In this document: piece by piece, positions 1 to 10,987 of the stretch
How the letters are laid out: every line of letters begins with the position of its first letter
Numbering within the stretch: the first letter of the stretch is position 1
DNA from: Cliona cf. orientalis
Taxonomy: Eukaryota; Porifera; Demospongiae; Clionaida; Clionaidae
Length of the DNA stretch: 64,000 nt
Assembly: GCA_963930775.1 (NCBI GenBank)
Contig: OZ005689.1
Span: forward strand, 37,152,993 to 37,216,992
Direction of reading: 5' to 3'
Notes under the pieces: generated by a model
The model's input: only the letters and a program-made list of their open reading frames with translations
The model's database searches: none
Told to the model about the DNA's origin: nothing
Made by a program: the position numbers and the translations under genes

Positions 1-239
1 AACCAATAATTCAAGCTATCAGACGCCGTAATGCTTTGTTTAGAGTGCACGAACAAGCCAAGAGTTCTGCTTACCAGAGGTATCGCGCAGCAAGAAACCG
101 AGTTGTCACAGTAGCCATGCTTTATCTCAGTAAAACTAAATTCTTTCGAGGTCTCCAACCCCTAACTTCCAAAGCTTTTTGGAAATCTGTAAATAAATAC
201 TAATCTTGAATGGTTCTGCAATTTCAGACAACCGTGATA

Positions 240-997
240 AGGCCTGTCATGCAACTAATGGTCCCCCCTACAGGTGGTTCCCCCGGACCACATATGTTGC
301 CATAGGTAGTCCCCCAGGACTAGTTGTGTTGCCATAAGTCGTCCCCCTAGGACAACTTGCGTCGTGGTAAGTGGTCCCCCCACATTTAGCAGTGGAACTA
401 GCTGCGCAACACTTTAAATGATAAGTATCAATGTCAGTGTCATTCATAATAATGCACTGGAGCTCTATAGAGCGAATACCTTGTGTGCTGCATCCTGCTG
501 CAGCATTGTGGCTTGCGCTGTTGACGATCTTTACCTGCATATTATGCTATATAGCCAGGGTGCAATTGATAGGCGTGGCCAATAAAATGCGGTGTTTACG
601 ACACTCGTGGGCCTATTCAAAGCATAGTTTTTCAACGAATTCATTGTGCTTAGGAGTTGCTCTGATGCCTAGATCTGGCGGTTTTCTTGGGTCTTCTTGG
701 TGATAAGACAATAGATGACAGACAACCCGATTGCTTTACCCCTTGCGTTCTATCGTATCTTCCTATTTCACGGGAAGGCTAAATATCGACTCCTTTGCTA
801 AACATCGATCCCTGTGCTAAACATTAATGTGTAGGTATTTTTGAGACAAACAGCACCCCATAGATATGGGGGACCACTTACTGCAGCGGGGGACCATTTA
901 TGGCGCACACAGGACGTCCGGGGGGACCATTTATGATGACACAACTGGTCCTGGGGGACCGCTTGTGTAGGGGGACCAGTTAACTCGTTACAGGCCT
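240..997. repeat. Foldback/MITE-like element with GGTCCCCC subrepeats
   Basis: The ends are inverted copies beginning AGGCCTGT (left) and ending ACAGGCCT (right). Each long arm contains a run of a short motif, GGTCCCCC followed by GGAC, spaced about 33 bp on the left (near 259, 274, 306, 339, 371) and inverted on the right (near 870-985). The middle (about 420-840) is not repeated. The two overlapping ORFs here are by-products of the repeat. No target-site duplication could be fixed. Structurally it is a non-autonomous foldback or MITE-like element with periodic subterminal motifs. Confidence 0.7.
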
Positions 998-1630
998 CCT
1001 GCTAAACTCCTTCTACAAGTAACACCATGATTTTACTGATAGCTCCATATACACATGAGATTGCGTGTACCTTGGGGATTGGGTGGGTTGATCTATTATA
1101 CTGAGATAGACGTAGCTAGGGTAATTTGAGTGTGCCTCCCATTGGAACTCCCAATTAAGCTTATGAATACATGTGTACATAATAATAATATATGTGACCA
1201 GCTATGGAAAAACCGACCACTTGCACAAAAAATGATTCTGCAGTAGGGGGTTCAATACTCGACTCAATGTTATTTTTTCTAATTTTATTGCCCATCCATT
1301 TATAAAATTTCAGCACGATCCAAGCCTGTTCAGTGTGTGTGCCGCTCAATAGAAAGAATGGCATTCAGTTTCAGCTAGCTATGTAGTCTCGCTATCACCC
1401 AGACCTAACTTCCCGCAGCACCGGATGTATTGCATCACCAGCACGCGGGAAGGGAAAGGTCTGGTGCAACGCGCTACATTCAAATTTGAACTCCGCGGAA
1501 TTTGTGTGGACTGAATCTGATTGGCCAACTGATTCTTGTTACGTAACCAGCACCGCAAACTCATTCAGAGCGACCGCACATGCACCAACGTGTACGCGCG
1601 CATTTTGTGCGCTAGCCATGCAGCATAGAC
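998..1630. other. Intergenic; holds a TAGTCTCG-type terminal repeat at 1384
   Basis: No coding region is supported. At 1384 a sequence starting TAGTCTCG, with an internal CAGACC...GGTCTGG palindrome and an ATCTGATTGG motif near 1518, matches the terminal-repeat layout of the 9-bp-TSD MITE family seen at 20, 27-28 and 61.6 kb. No partner end was found nearby, so it is either a truncated MITE or the left end of something larger that includes the helicase starting 250 bp downstream. Confidence 0.4.
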
Positions 1631-2181
1631 ATGGCCATGGAGTGGACTGACAGTGAAATCGACGGCGCTATTCGCTTAGTTTTCTCACGACTAGGCTACC
1701 AAGAAGTAAAAACCGAACAACTGGAAGCCATCGCAGGGTTTATCAAGGGCAAGGACGTGTTCGTCTCTCTTCCCACTGGAAGCGGCAAATCTGCATGTTA
1801 TGGCTGTTTACTTTTTGTGTTTAACTATCTAAGAAGGAACGATTCAAAAAGTAAATCTATTATGGTAGTGATCAGCCCATTAAGAGCACTGATGCTGGAC
1901 CAAGTGCGCTCATTTTCGGCGAAGGGAGTCGACTCTGTGTATGTCTCTGATAGTGATGCTGGTGACATTTATGAGGCTGTGACTAAAGGTTCCATATCAT
2001 TGATTTTTATGAGTCCAGAGTCTCTAATTGGCTGCTGTAAGTGGAGAGAAAATTTTCGGTCGTCGGTATACAAAATAAATCTGGTTGGATTGATCGTAGA
2101 TGAAGCCCATTGCATAGATAAATGGTAAGTACATGTATATTGAAAAATATTAAAGGGTGCTCTAAATGGAAATGCCCTCCT

Positions 2182-2275
<94 letters not shown>

Positions 2276-3113
2276 ACTGCTATTTCTCATGTACAGAAGA
2301 AAGTCATTTCGGAGGGAATTTTCAAAGATTGGAGAGATCCGATCTCTGATTCCTCCTGGAGTCCATGTTATGGCATTGACAGCGACTGCGACGGTTGCTA
2401 CTAGACGCAAGATCATTTCTTTACTGAACATGAGAGGATGTTGTGTGGTGTCACGAAATCCATACAAATCGAACATAGCTATATTATTCTGTTCAAAAGA
2501 AGACGACTATTGAGGAGTGTTTTCTACCCATTGTGCAAGAGGTAGCAAGCAAGGTGATCACTGCAGAACGTACGATAATTTTTTGTCGCTCTCTGAAAGA
2601 CTGTTTCTCCATCTATCAATACTTTCGAATGCAATTGAAGCAGGGTATGTACTATCCCAAGGGATCCCCCTCTCTGTCAAACTACTGTCTTGTCGACATG
2701 TTTACTGGTATAACAGAGGACGCTGTAAAGACAACCATCATAGAGAATTTTACTTCAGCAGAAGGTTGCTGCAGAGTAGTCATTGGCACCATCGCATTTG
2801 GTATGGGCCTCAATTCTCCGAATGTTCGCAATGTGATTCACTGGGGTCCGTCGTCTGATATCGAGTCATATGTCCAAGAGAGTAGGAGAGTAGGGAGGGA
2901 TGGAGAAGCCAGCCGCCTTTGCTACACTCTACTACGCTGATACTGATTTTTCCGGAGGAGGTGTATCTTCTGACATGAAGAAATACTGTAGGCATAGATA
3001 GTAGTGGTTGTAGGAAACAATTTTTATTTAAACATTTTGATGGGGTTAGTGGTGATGTGATTGACAATGACTATGTATGCTGTGACATATGTGATAGTAT
3101 AGAAATGTGTCAC
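1631..3113 (+). pseudogene. RecQ-like ATP-dependent DNA helicase, decayed
   Basis: RecQ-family superfamily-2 helicases unwind DNA 3'-5' using ATP. Visible motifs: Q-motif region (residues about 15-30), Walker A LPTGSGKSA, the motif II box DEAHC, motif III ALTATAT, then the second RecA domain with IIFCRSLKDC, VIGTIAFGMGLNSPNV and WGPSSDIESYVQESRRVGRDG. A Cys-rich zinc-binding tail (KKYC...GCRKQF...CCDICD) ends at the stop at 3111-3113. An intron starts at GTAAGT (2126) and contains a CT tract. Lesions: joining that donor to the first acceptor makes TGA at the expected Trp codon after DEAHC; frame changes occur near 2491, 2930 and 2991. The start is the ATG at 1631 or 1637. The domain order is complete but the reading frame is not, so I call a pseudogene. 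The class is a multicopy RecQ-like type known from cnidarian and sponge genomes. Confidence 0.85.
2183..2271 (+). repeat. (CT)n microsatellite
   Basis: 89 bp of uninterrupted CT dinucleotides inside the helicase intron, just 5' of the acceptor. It could double as the polypyrimidine tract. It also yields spurious Leu-Ser and Arg-Glu ORFs on the two strands. Confidence 0.98.
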
Positions 3114-5157
3114 TAAAATTAATTGTGTTATTAATGTCTTGATTATTTCATTAGTCACACATGAATCTTGATCTTCTTGCATATGTATCTCCATAAATAG
3201 AGCCTTGTGCTTTTTAAACCAATCCTCGAGACTATTCCAATCCACCGTAGCAAAAAGGTTATTAGAAATGAATTGTGCTTTCTTCCCGGTATCTCTTCAA
3301 ACACTTTTGATTGTAGATGAAGTTCAGTGACCATCGAGTTGACATCTTTCTCTAGTGAGGCCTGTGAATGCTTTCCACTAGGCTTACTTACACCATTTGC
3401 ACTATCAAAGTTATCACACACTTCCAATACCGTACGAAGACATTTTGCCGACCTTGAAATGCTTTTTTTAGTTAGATTTGCTCCTAGTCCAGATATGGCC
3501 TTAAGCTCCCTATTCAAATGCTCCATGTGAAGGTCACAAGAGATATTTCTTCCCCTTCCCCCATTTGCATTAACAAACCTCGACCATTTAATATCAGTTG
3601 CAATATGCTGAGGAAATCCATTGCATTGTAGCTGAAGTGTGAGAGCTTCTAGAGCATACTTTGTTCTACCAAACTGATGAAAAAGTAACAGTAAATATTT
3701 CCATACACAGTACATACGATCACCATCAGCGTATCTTACACCATCATCGAATTCATACATAAATAACGCTGCTGAAAGTACACTGCGTGCGTATTCAAAA
3801 ACCTTGTCATCACTCAACAGTGACACTAAACTCTTCTCTGGTATGATCATTTGTTGGTATGGACATTCCAGTGATGTGGAGACATACTTTAAAATTATGG
3901 GTGATATCAGATCATGTAATAGCATCCATTTTTGGATAAACCACGAATGTCTACGCCAATAAGTGGGTGTTGGAGTACACTATTTACATCTTTCATATTA
4001 AAGTCATGGAGAGTGACAGCAATGATGTGACTGATTCCGACTGCTTCAAAGAAGTCTTCCGTGGCATTCATGTCATTTCGGACATCCTTGATGACATTTC
4101 TGCGATCAATTAGGTTTCGCAGCTGATATAGAGTACCACCCTCTTGACTTGAACTACAACTGTACATGGCACTCCAGTATACCTGAACAACATCAAAATT
4201 ATTATTGTCATTCTACTCCATGTACCCCAATATGCAGCGACACAGCCACATTCTTAACATGTATGCACACATAGCTGTATGTACACACACACACACACAT
4301 CTAAATTAATTCTTATTGGTTGCTAAGGCAAAAAATTAATTAATATCCACTATTGACAGCTGCATGCATGTAGCTAGGCTTGCACTTGTATTCATCCCAC
4401 CCACACACTCATATGTGCACTCACATTGACTCTCTCTGTGTCAACACACACATACATGCACAACATGCTTGCATACACTATACCTTGTATAAACACATCT
4501 TTGCATGCCAGTCCTCTATCACTGGGAACAGAGCTTCCAACCTTGAACTAGCTGTATCAGAATTACTGAGAACATTCTTTACAGTTCTGGCTCTCTCAGT
4601 CGTCAATTGATCTCCACCAAATAGGATTGGAAATGAGTTTGCATCCCCCTGTTCGACATCGCTGCTGCTAGATGAAGCTGTTGGTATGTACTGGTAAACT
4701 TCCTTCAGTATATCCCTCATATCATCGTTGTACTGTTCACTATGAAACAGTACACCTAATGGTACCTGAATATCCATTAAAAATGATATACGTACATGAA
4801 GATTTGCTGTATATTTGAATATAATTTTATATATATATAACTTACAACATCAGACTTTTGTGACATTTCCTGTGAGTATTGATCTACTATTTGGACAGGA
4901 ACACACTCGGCAAAATTAAAAAGGAAGATCTTGCAAATCACTCGAGCAAAATGAACGATGTAGTTCTCTTCAAGTTGCTTTTTATCAGAAAGTGTTGGCA
5001 GGATATCTTCAAGCCCAAGGCAAAGAAATTCTCCATAGCCTGGATCTTTCCCAAGAGCTTGTGGACCATCTATAAATAACCGACTTTTCACTGCGTAAAT
5101 ATGAAAGTAGTTGAGCATTACAGACTGTTTGTCCACCCGCATGTAGCGAGGTTTCAC
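3024..5157 (-). pseudogene. DUF6589-like protein, 5'-truncated and frameshifted
   Basis: Minus-strand exons 5157-4846 and 4765-4484 join in phase 0 to a long exon beginning at 4182; every boundary has a GT donor and AG acceptor. Family motifs as I remember them from sponge and coral DUF6589 proteins: YSQEMSQKSDVV, ILFGGDQLTTERAR, VIEDWHAKMC, GGTLYQLRNLIDRRNV, and later GRTKYALEAL, WSRFVNANGGRGRNI and CDLHMEHLNRELK. The biochemical role is unknown. Lesions: a one-base frame change in an A run near 3930 and another in a T run near 3266, after which the frame reads on through DWNSLEDWFKKHKALF. The first exon seen starts at an acceptor, so the N-terminus is missing; a MITE sits just upstream. Its 3' end overlaps the tail of the convergent helicase, which suggests the two genes travelled together. 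Confidence 0.75.
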
Positions 5158-5223
5158 CTACAATAATATTATAGGCAATAGTCATCATAGTTTTCATTTA
5201 TGATACATAGTTGGTTGTACTTA

Positions 5224-5788
5224 TACCGTATCCTCCCGAAAATAAGCCCCCCCTTTTTCAGCAGTAGACATGACCTAGACTGGGGAGGGGGCTTATTTTC
5301 GAATATGCACTTTCCCTCGAATATAAGCCCCCTTAGCCACCATCGTTGGTCACGTACCGCAGGACAGAGTTTGCTCGTCTTTTCTCCAAAAGAGCGGCAG
5401 CGAGATGACCTATCAAATAGACGGCAACACGAGGATCGGCGGTGGGAAAAGGACTTGTTGTTCCGCGTGTGTACGTCTTTAGAGGAAAGTAAAAGCATCT
5501 TGACCGGCTCGTAAGTGTCTTCGCCAAACTAGAAGTGCCATCATAACAGAATGACTTCAAAACAGGCTTTTCTAAAAGCCAGCACACATGCAGCACCATC
5601 TTTGTACTCGTAGTCAATTGAAGGGCGGGGTTACGTACGTACGTACGTGCTCGTGCGCGTGTATAATATTATATTATGTGCAGTCTATCTACTTGGTGGG
5701 AGGGGGGCTTATAATCGAGGCAAACATACCTGTGCAAGAACTTGAAGGTCAAAGAGGGGAGGGGGCTTATTTTCGGGAGGATACGGTA
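5224..5788. mobile_element. MITE, TIR TACCGTATCCTCCCGAAAAT, TA target site
   Basis: Near-perfect terminal inverted repeats of about 30 bp begin TACCGTATCC and run into a C-rich/G-rich stretch. TA dinucleotides flank both ends (5222-5223, 5789-5790), which fits a Tc1/mariner-class non-autonomous element. There is no coding capacity. It lies just upstream of the first visible DUF6589 exon. Confidence 0.8.
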
Positions 5789-5790
5789 TA

Positions 5791-6150
5791 AGCAATCACA
5801 GAATGACCCTTGCTTTCACACACTACAGGTTGAATTGACAGTCCGCAAAGCCTTACCTAACAACTCCACAAACAAAAAAATTCATCTCTCTCTAAAGAGA
5901 AAGAGATAGTATGCATCATTTAGCCTCAGAGGTTTCATGTACAAGAGCAAGAATGGAGATGCTAGGACCTAATTATGAAGACAATTATTCTGGTGTGGTT
6001 AAAAAATATGAGTTAGTGGCCCTCACTGCATGCATTTCCAGGTGGGCGCATACTTGATCTTAGCAGGAAATTGAGCCCCAAGTGGGGGTGGGCCAATAAT
6101 CTGTGAGGGCCCACTTTCACGAGGGTATATACAATACATAATATTATTAT
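5791..6150. other. Intergenic with a dispersed repeat
   Basis: No gene. The stretch near 5885-5972 (GA-rich hairpin, then GCATCATTTAGCCTCAGAG) recurs near 9313-9428 and its mirror copy near 13562-13676, and partly near 23213, so it belongs to a dispersed repeat. Confidence 0.5.
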
Positions 6151-6155
6151 GTACA

Positions 6156-6586
6156 TACTGTATGGTGGGTAATTTTCGTGGAAAGTCTGAAAAGGCCCTC
6201 AAAATTAATTTTCGTGGTTTTAAATTTTGTGACAGCAACCAGTCCAGGGGCGTGGCACTGCTGCAAAAGTGATGATATAATAGATACACGCGCTCGCGAT
6301 CTTCTTTGTTACTAAGTCATACCTACAGAGACTTGGACAAATAGCATGAGATAGAAGAATATTAGTGTCGAAAATGCTATCAGCTGAATGACAGTGCCTA
6401 CTGTTGCTTGCTATACTGGAAAGTGTTGGCCGCGCTGCCACGACGTTTGTGGCCACGCCCATCATCATGGACTCGCATAGTACCATATCACCGTAGGCAT
6501 TAATTTTCGGGGGTGGGAAAATTTTGTGACTGCCAAGTCAACCACGAAAACAACGAAAATTAGCACCCCACGAAACCATACGTTAT
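6156..6586. mobile_element. MITE-like inverted-repeat element (TATGGT...TTTTCGTGG)
   Basis: Left end ACTGTATGGTGGGTAATTTT and right end, reverse complemented, AACGTATGGTTTCGTGGGGT form imperfect inverted repeats, followed on both sides by AATTTTCGT-type sequence. Boundaries are approximate and no target duplication was fixed. Confidence 0.5.
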
Positions 6587-8373
6587 ACCATGAACTCAGG
6601 TTATTAAGTGCACCCCACTATTAAGCGCACATTATTAAGCGTATGCTCTCTTCTCGTCACAAGCTATTGTTTATTACGTGCAGGTGCTTAATAGGCGTGG
6701 CGTTCTATGAATCCTGACCTTGACCTCAACAACAGGCTGGAAGTACATGTATGTGGAGTCCAGATATCTTTGATATGTACAGTAGTTTCGGTAGGTATGT
6801 CTGACATAGGTGTGCATGGTTACTATTTGTGACGCTCATGGATCGTGTCCCTCAATTGGATGCATACTAAAGCCAGTTTTTCACCAAGTTCAATTGATTT
6901 GTTGTGCTTACGAGTTGCTCAGGTGCCCAGATCTCGAGATACGCTACGAAAAAGAAATGTCCCCCCCCCCTCCTCGCGCATAAGCCCCCCTATACTTTTT
7001 CCTACATACTATTTTTGTCGCCCCCGCTTCTGTGACTGTAAAATACAGATATTGGAGTCCATGAAAGCCAATAAAAGTAGTAGCTACAACTAGCAAACTA
7101 GCTATTTGTGTCATATCAGGGGTGGCGAAAGGATCAGAGAGTTGGTATGGCTAGGCTGATTTAACAGCGTGCACAAAGCGCACGGCAAAATCTTTGACCA
7201 CGCCCCCTAATTATTGAAAAGCGCGCTCCTATGTAGATACCGTAATGCCAGAAGCAACTGTGCGTGTGCATATCGAGTGTGGCGTTCCCAAGAAATATCT
7301 ACCTGCCGTGCCAAGTCTCGATCAATGGAGCTACATAGTCATTGATAGTCACATCACTCTGTAACAGTATTGCTTCGCTGCTATCTCCACTCCAGTTTTG
7401 GTACGGCTCAGCCCCACCTGCTTGACTATAGCCGTACTAGCCGTACCGGTTCCGCCACCTCTGTATATAATAATACATGTATGCCTTACTTCGTCGTTTT
7501 TGGCCTTCAAACAGCCAGAGAAAGTACAGAGATTGCGCACCCGTATGACATTTGACGATCGGTAATGGTTATCAGGCGGAAATGTCACGATCTCGTGTAT
7601 AAGCCCCCTCCCCAGTTTTGCCCAATTCCAGCATGCAGAAAAGTGTGTGGGGGGGGGGGGGCATAATCGTGGGATTCTATGGTATTAATATTCGTGCACA
7701 CCAAAACAAGGGAAACAGGAGACCATGTGCTCGACCAGATGTAGTCCACACCAACAGCTACAGAGAATGAGGGTTGACAATTTGACTTTGCATAGTAGTG
7801 TTGTTGCCTTGCAATTTTAATGGGGCCCTTGGGATAAACCACACCCACAATTTTAACGATTTTCAACCATACTCACTACTATACTAATATTAATGCAGCC
7901 TAGGATGATAAGACACATCAAAAATGCACACTGATCTGCAGTACTGTACTTTCAAGTTCATCTGTGATTGAAGCATCAATACCGTACTTAATCTAATACT
8001 ACGTATGGAAAAAAATTTCAATTCAGAAAAACGCGCGATTTTCTAGTAAACGTCGTCTAGGTGGCATTATGATAAATATTCAAGAGAAAAAAGTCATACC
8101 AACTCACATAGACAAACATTTCAGAATGTTCCTTGCTTCTGAACTGCAATAGGAGAGGAAGAGAGAGCGTGCCTATAAAATTTAATGTGCAAGAGAAAGG
8201 TTTTTTCTTTGTTTGGGGGGGGGGGGGGGGAGATTGGGGGCTATCAGTCAGCGATGAAGTCCAGATAGATATTGACACAATCATCTAAAGGTGCATGTAG
8301 TATTCTAGTCATAAACACAATTTTCTAAGAAGAAAACCACGGGCACCTATACACAGAAGGCTATCTTACACTA

Positions 8374-8788
8374 CAGTCCAACCTCGATTATCCGAACCCC
8401 TTTGGCCAAGGGGAAATCTAGAACCGTTCGGATAAGCAAAGAGTTCGGATAACGTTGACCACACCCAAGCCACACCCACAAAATCGATCGTGCATGTAAA
8501 AACGTATATATGATAGATTTATTGAGCATTTCGATGATTTTAATCTCATCTTCGATTGATAGAGCACTTACCTTGCGTTTCTTTTACTTCTTTGAGCGTT
8601 AGAACTAGATTTGATAGCAGCGCAGCAGCTGGTTCTCGCGTGACAACTACGCGACGTAGGTTTACTGCGCGTGCGCAATACGGTCACGTGGTCACAATAT
8701 GTACTTTGACCCTGCATTTTCTTTGGATCTCGAGTTCGGATAATCGAGGGTTCGGATAATCGAGGTTCGGATAATCGAGGTTGGACTG
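8374..8788. mobile_element. Tigger/pogo-type MITE (arm 1 copy)
   Basis: 415 bp between TA dinucleotides, with ends CAGTCCAACCTCGATTATCC and its inverse; this is a typical pogo/Tigger-type terminus. On the minus strand it retains codons reading KKRKVSALSIEDEIKIIEML, which look like the start of a CENP-B/Psq-type DNA-binding domain. It is therefore an internally deleted transposon. The mirror copy is at 14195-14609. Confidence 0.85.
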
Positions 8789-10419
8789 TACATGCAAAGC
8801 AAAGCTCCATGTAGTCCTCTCTCTCTCATTCCATGTGGCCCTACACAATCGTGATGGCTATTGTGTGTTATAAGTTTCAATTCCTACCAATGGGACAGTA
8901 ACTGACATGCACTTGTGTAAGTGGGCACTCATGTGGAGGTTGATGGCTAATACACTTGCATGAATTACTCTGCACACAAGGTATGTACAATGTACATGTG
9001 GATCAAATTGATGGCTATAAACCACATCTACCAAACTCAGGACGGTTCCACCAAATATGATCACTGAGACTAAGGTTCCCTCCCTACTTCCCTTTCTCTC
9101 TCTCTCCCCCCCCCCCTCCTTCCCTCCCTCCCTCTCTCCCTTCCCTCTTCTCTCTCCATACCCAGCATGATGATGGGAAACTCAATACTCGTAATAACAC
9201 AGAAAAGATGTTAGGGTCAGAATTAACAACATACATGTACATTTGCATCAAGTGTACTTTAATGGGGGAGGGAGGGAGAGAGAGAGGGAGCTCTCCATGA
9301 ACAAAAATTATTCCTCTCTTTCTCTAAAAGAAACAGAGATAGTGTGCATCCTTTAGCTTCAGAGTTGCATGTACATGTACAACAGAACCACAAACTATTA
9401 TGATGGGGGTGGTAGCCACTAGGACCTACCTGACTATGGAGACATTTCTATGCACATGTAACTCCTATCCCAGGTCATGCCACGCAGAGGCAGAAGCACA
9501 GCAAGCCTTCACATTCATCCCGACTGAACTCTAAGAAGAGAAGAGAGATATAGCACAATCGCTGACACAGACCATTTACTAACACAATTACTAGTAACTA
9601 CCCTCTGTAACTCAGTTGACCAAGTCTGTATCAGTGCATGCTATATTATATCTCCGCTGACAGGAACAACAAGTGCTCTTCGGTCGTGTCGTCGTCATTA
9701 GCAGAAAAATCGCCATATCTGGAGGTCTAGGCACCTGAGCGACTAGTAAGCACAACGAATCAGTCGAATTCGGCGAAAAATGGGCTTCAGTGTGCTTCGA
9801 ATCAAGGGATATGGTCCACGAGCGTCATAAATGGTGCCTTTTTGTTAGCCTTCGTAACCACAAGTGCCCACCAATGCATTATGCATGCAGGCCTTGTGTT
9901 TTCTGCTCATGCGCATAACATTATGGACTGGTAAAGGTCGTCAATAATGCTAGTGGCACACGTTAGGCTGGTAAGCTATCCACAGACTGGAATGCAAAGC
10001 CCTATCGAATCAGAATGTATTACCAATATGTACCTAGTCTAGATCTGGTGCAGAGAGAGAGAGTCAGTGGTGTTTTGGCTGGTCACATGATCACCAAGAG
10101 CCCTATAGCTATTATAATATTATAACCAATGGCTTACGGGGTCTATAAGCCCTTGATGCAACCAAGCAGCAATAAAAACAGATCTATAGATTGCGCAATG
10201 TGCGTGCGGGGTATGTGCTCTATAGAGCTCTAGTTAACTTATACCGCTGGAACCAAAGTTGAATAAATATTTCACCACACTCTGAGGTTTTGCACACAGG
10301 CATAACAGCTAAGCACTGGTACAACTCCAGTATGGACACAATACCAGACCCTTCCTCCTCCCTTGTGAAGTGGCTGGCCCACCAGACTATGTCAGACTAT
10401 GATATGTTACGAAATGTAA

Positions 10420-10794
10420 GTTTTCCCGAAGTACCTGATTACATGTTCTCGTATCCACACGCGGATCGGAAACTTGTGAGATGTAGAGTCTAGTAGCCTA
10501 GCAAACCCTGTAAAAATTGGTGATGACGTGTAGTAATCTGACTGGGCTCCACTCCTGGCTGCAGCAGGTACTAGTCTCGTACACATAGGCATAACACCAG
10601 AACCTTCCTCCTCCCCCCCCCTCCCCACACACACACACAAATCTGGCATTCCAAGTCCAGTAAATCAGGTGACATACAGTTCGGAAGACGAGAAAAGTAT
10701 CACAACTATGAGATTACTTACGTGCTACTCACACACGTACAGCTACAGATACAAAACTTACCAATTATCTCGGCAGTGTGCAGACAAAGTACAC
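10420..10794. repeat. 375-bp segment present in arm 1 only
   Basis: The arms match up to GAAATGTAA (10411-10419) and again from ATGGCAAGATGG (10795); arm 2 joins these directly. The segment contains a CA tract and no inverted termini that I can see, so it is either an insertion in arm 1 or a deletion in arm 2. Confidence 0.85.
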
Positions 10795-10987
10795 ATGGCA
10801 AGATGGACAATATGCGCGTGCGCAGATGGACAGGGGAGGGGCTGATTCATGCGCATTTGGCAGGGGTGGGGCTGAAAGCACGACCTTTGACCTTAAAATT
10901 GACGACCGACAACAGATACCAAACAGAGTCATTCATGTCTCCTACAACGCTAAAAATGCTCAGCAAAGGGTAAGCGGCTAAAAGAGA

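Larger units (their letters stand above)
6621..10987 (+). repeat. Arm 1 of a large inverted repeat
   Basis: This arm is the reverse complement of 12376-16362 along essentially its whole length. The outer boundary is TTAAGCGCACATTATTAAGC and the inner is TAAGCGGCTAAAAGAGA. Differences are few: a 375-bp segment present only here (10420-10794), poly-C length changes and scattered substitutions (for example near 7660, 8220 and 15388). The arm holds a Tigger-like MITE, C-rich MITE remnants with GCATAAGCCCCCC and a dispersed GA-rich repeat. No real gene is seen; ORFs here occur as mirror pairs in both arms. Confidence 0.95.

Noticed and set aside
2007-2349. Long Arg-Glu and Leu-Ser ORFs across 2183-2271
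   Set aside because: Pure translation of a CT microsatellite in an intron.
8556-9064. Several 60-80 codon ORFs conserved at 100% with 13919-14427
   Set aside because: Conservation is due to the inverted-repeat arms and the MITE in them, not to coding selection; reading frames are short and without family motifs.
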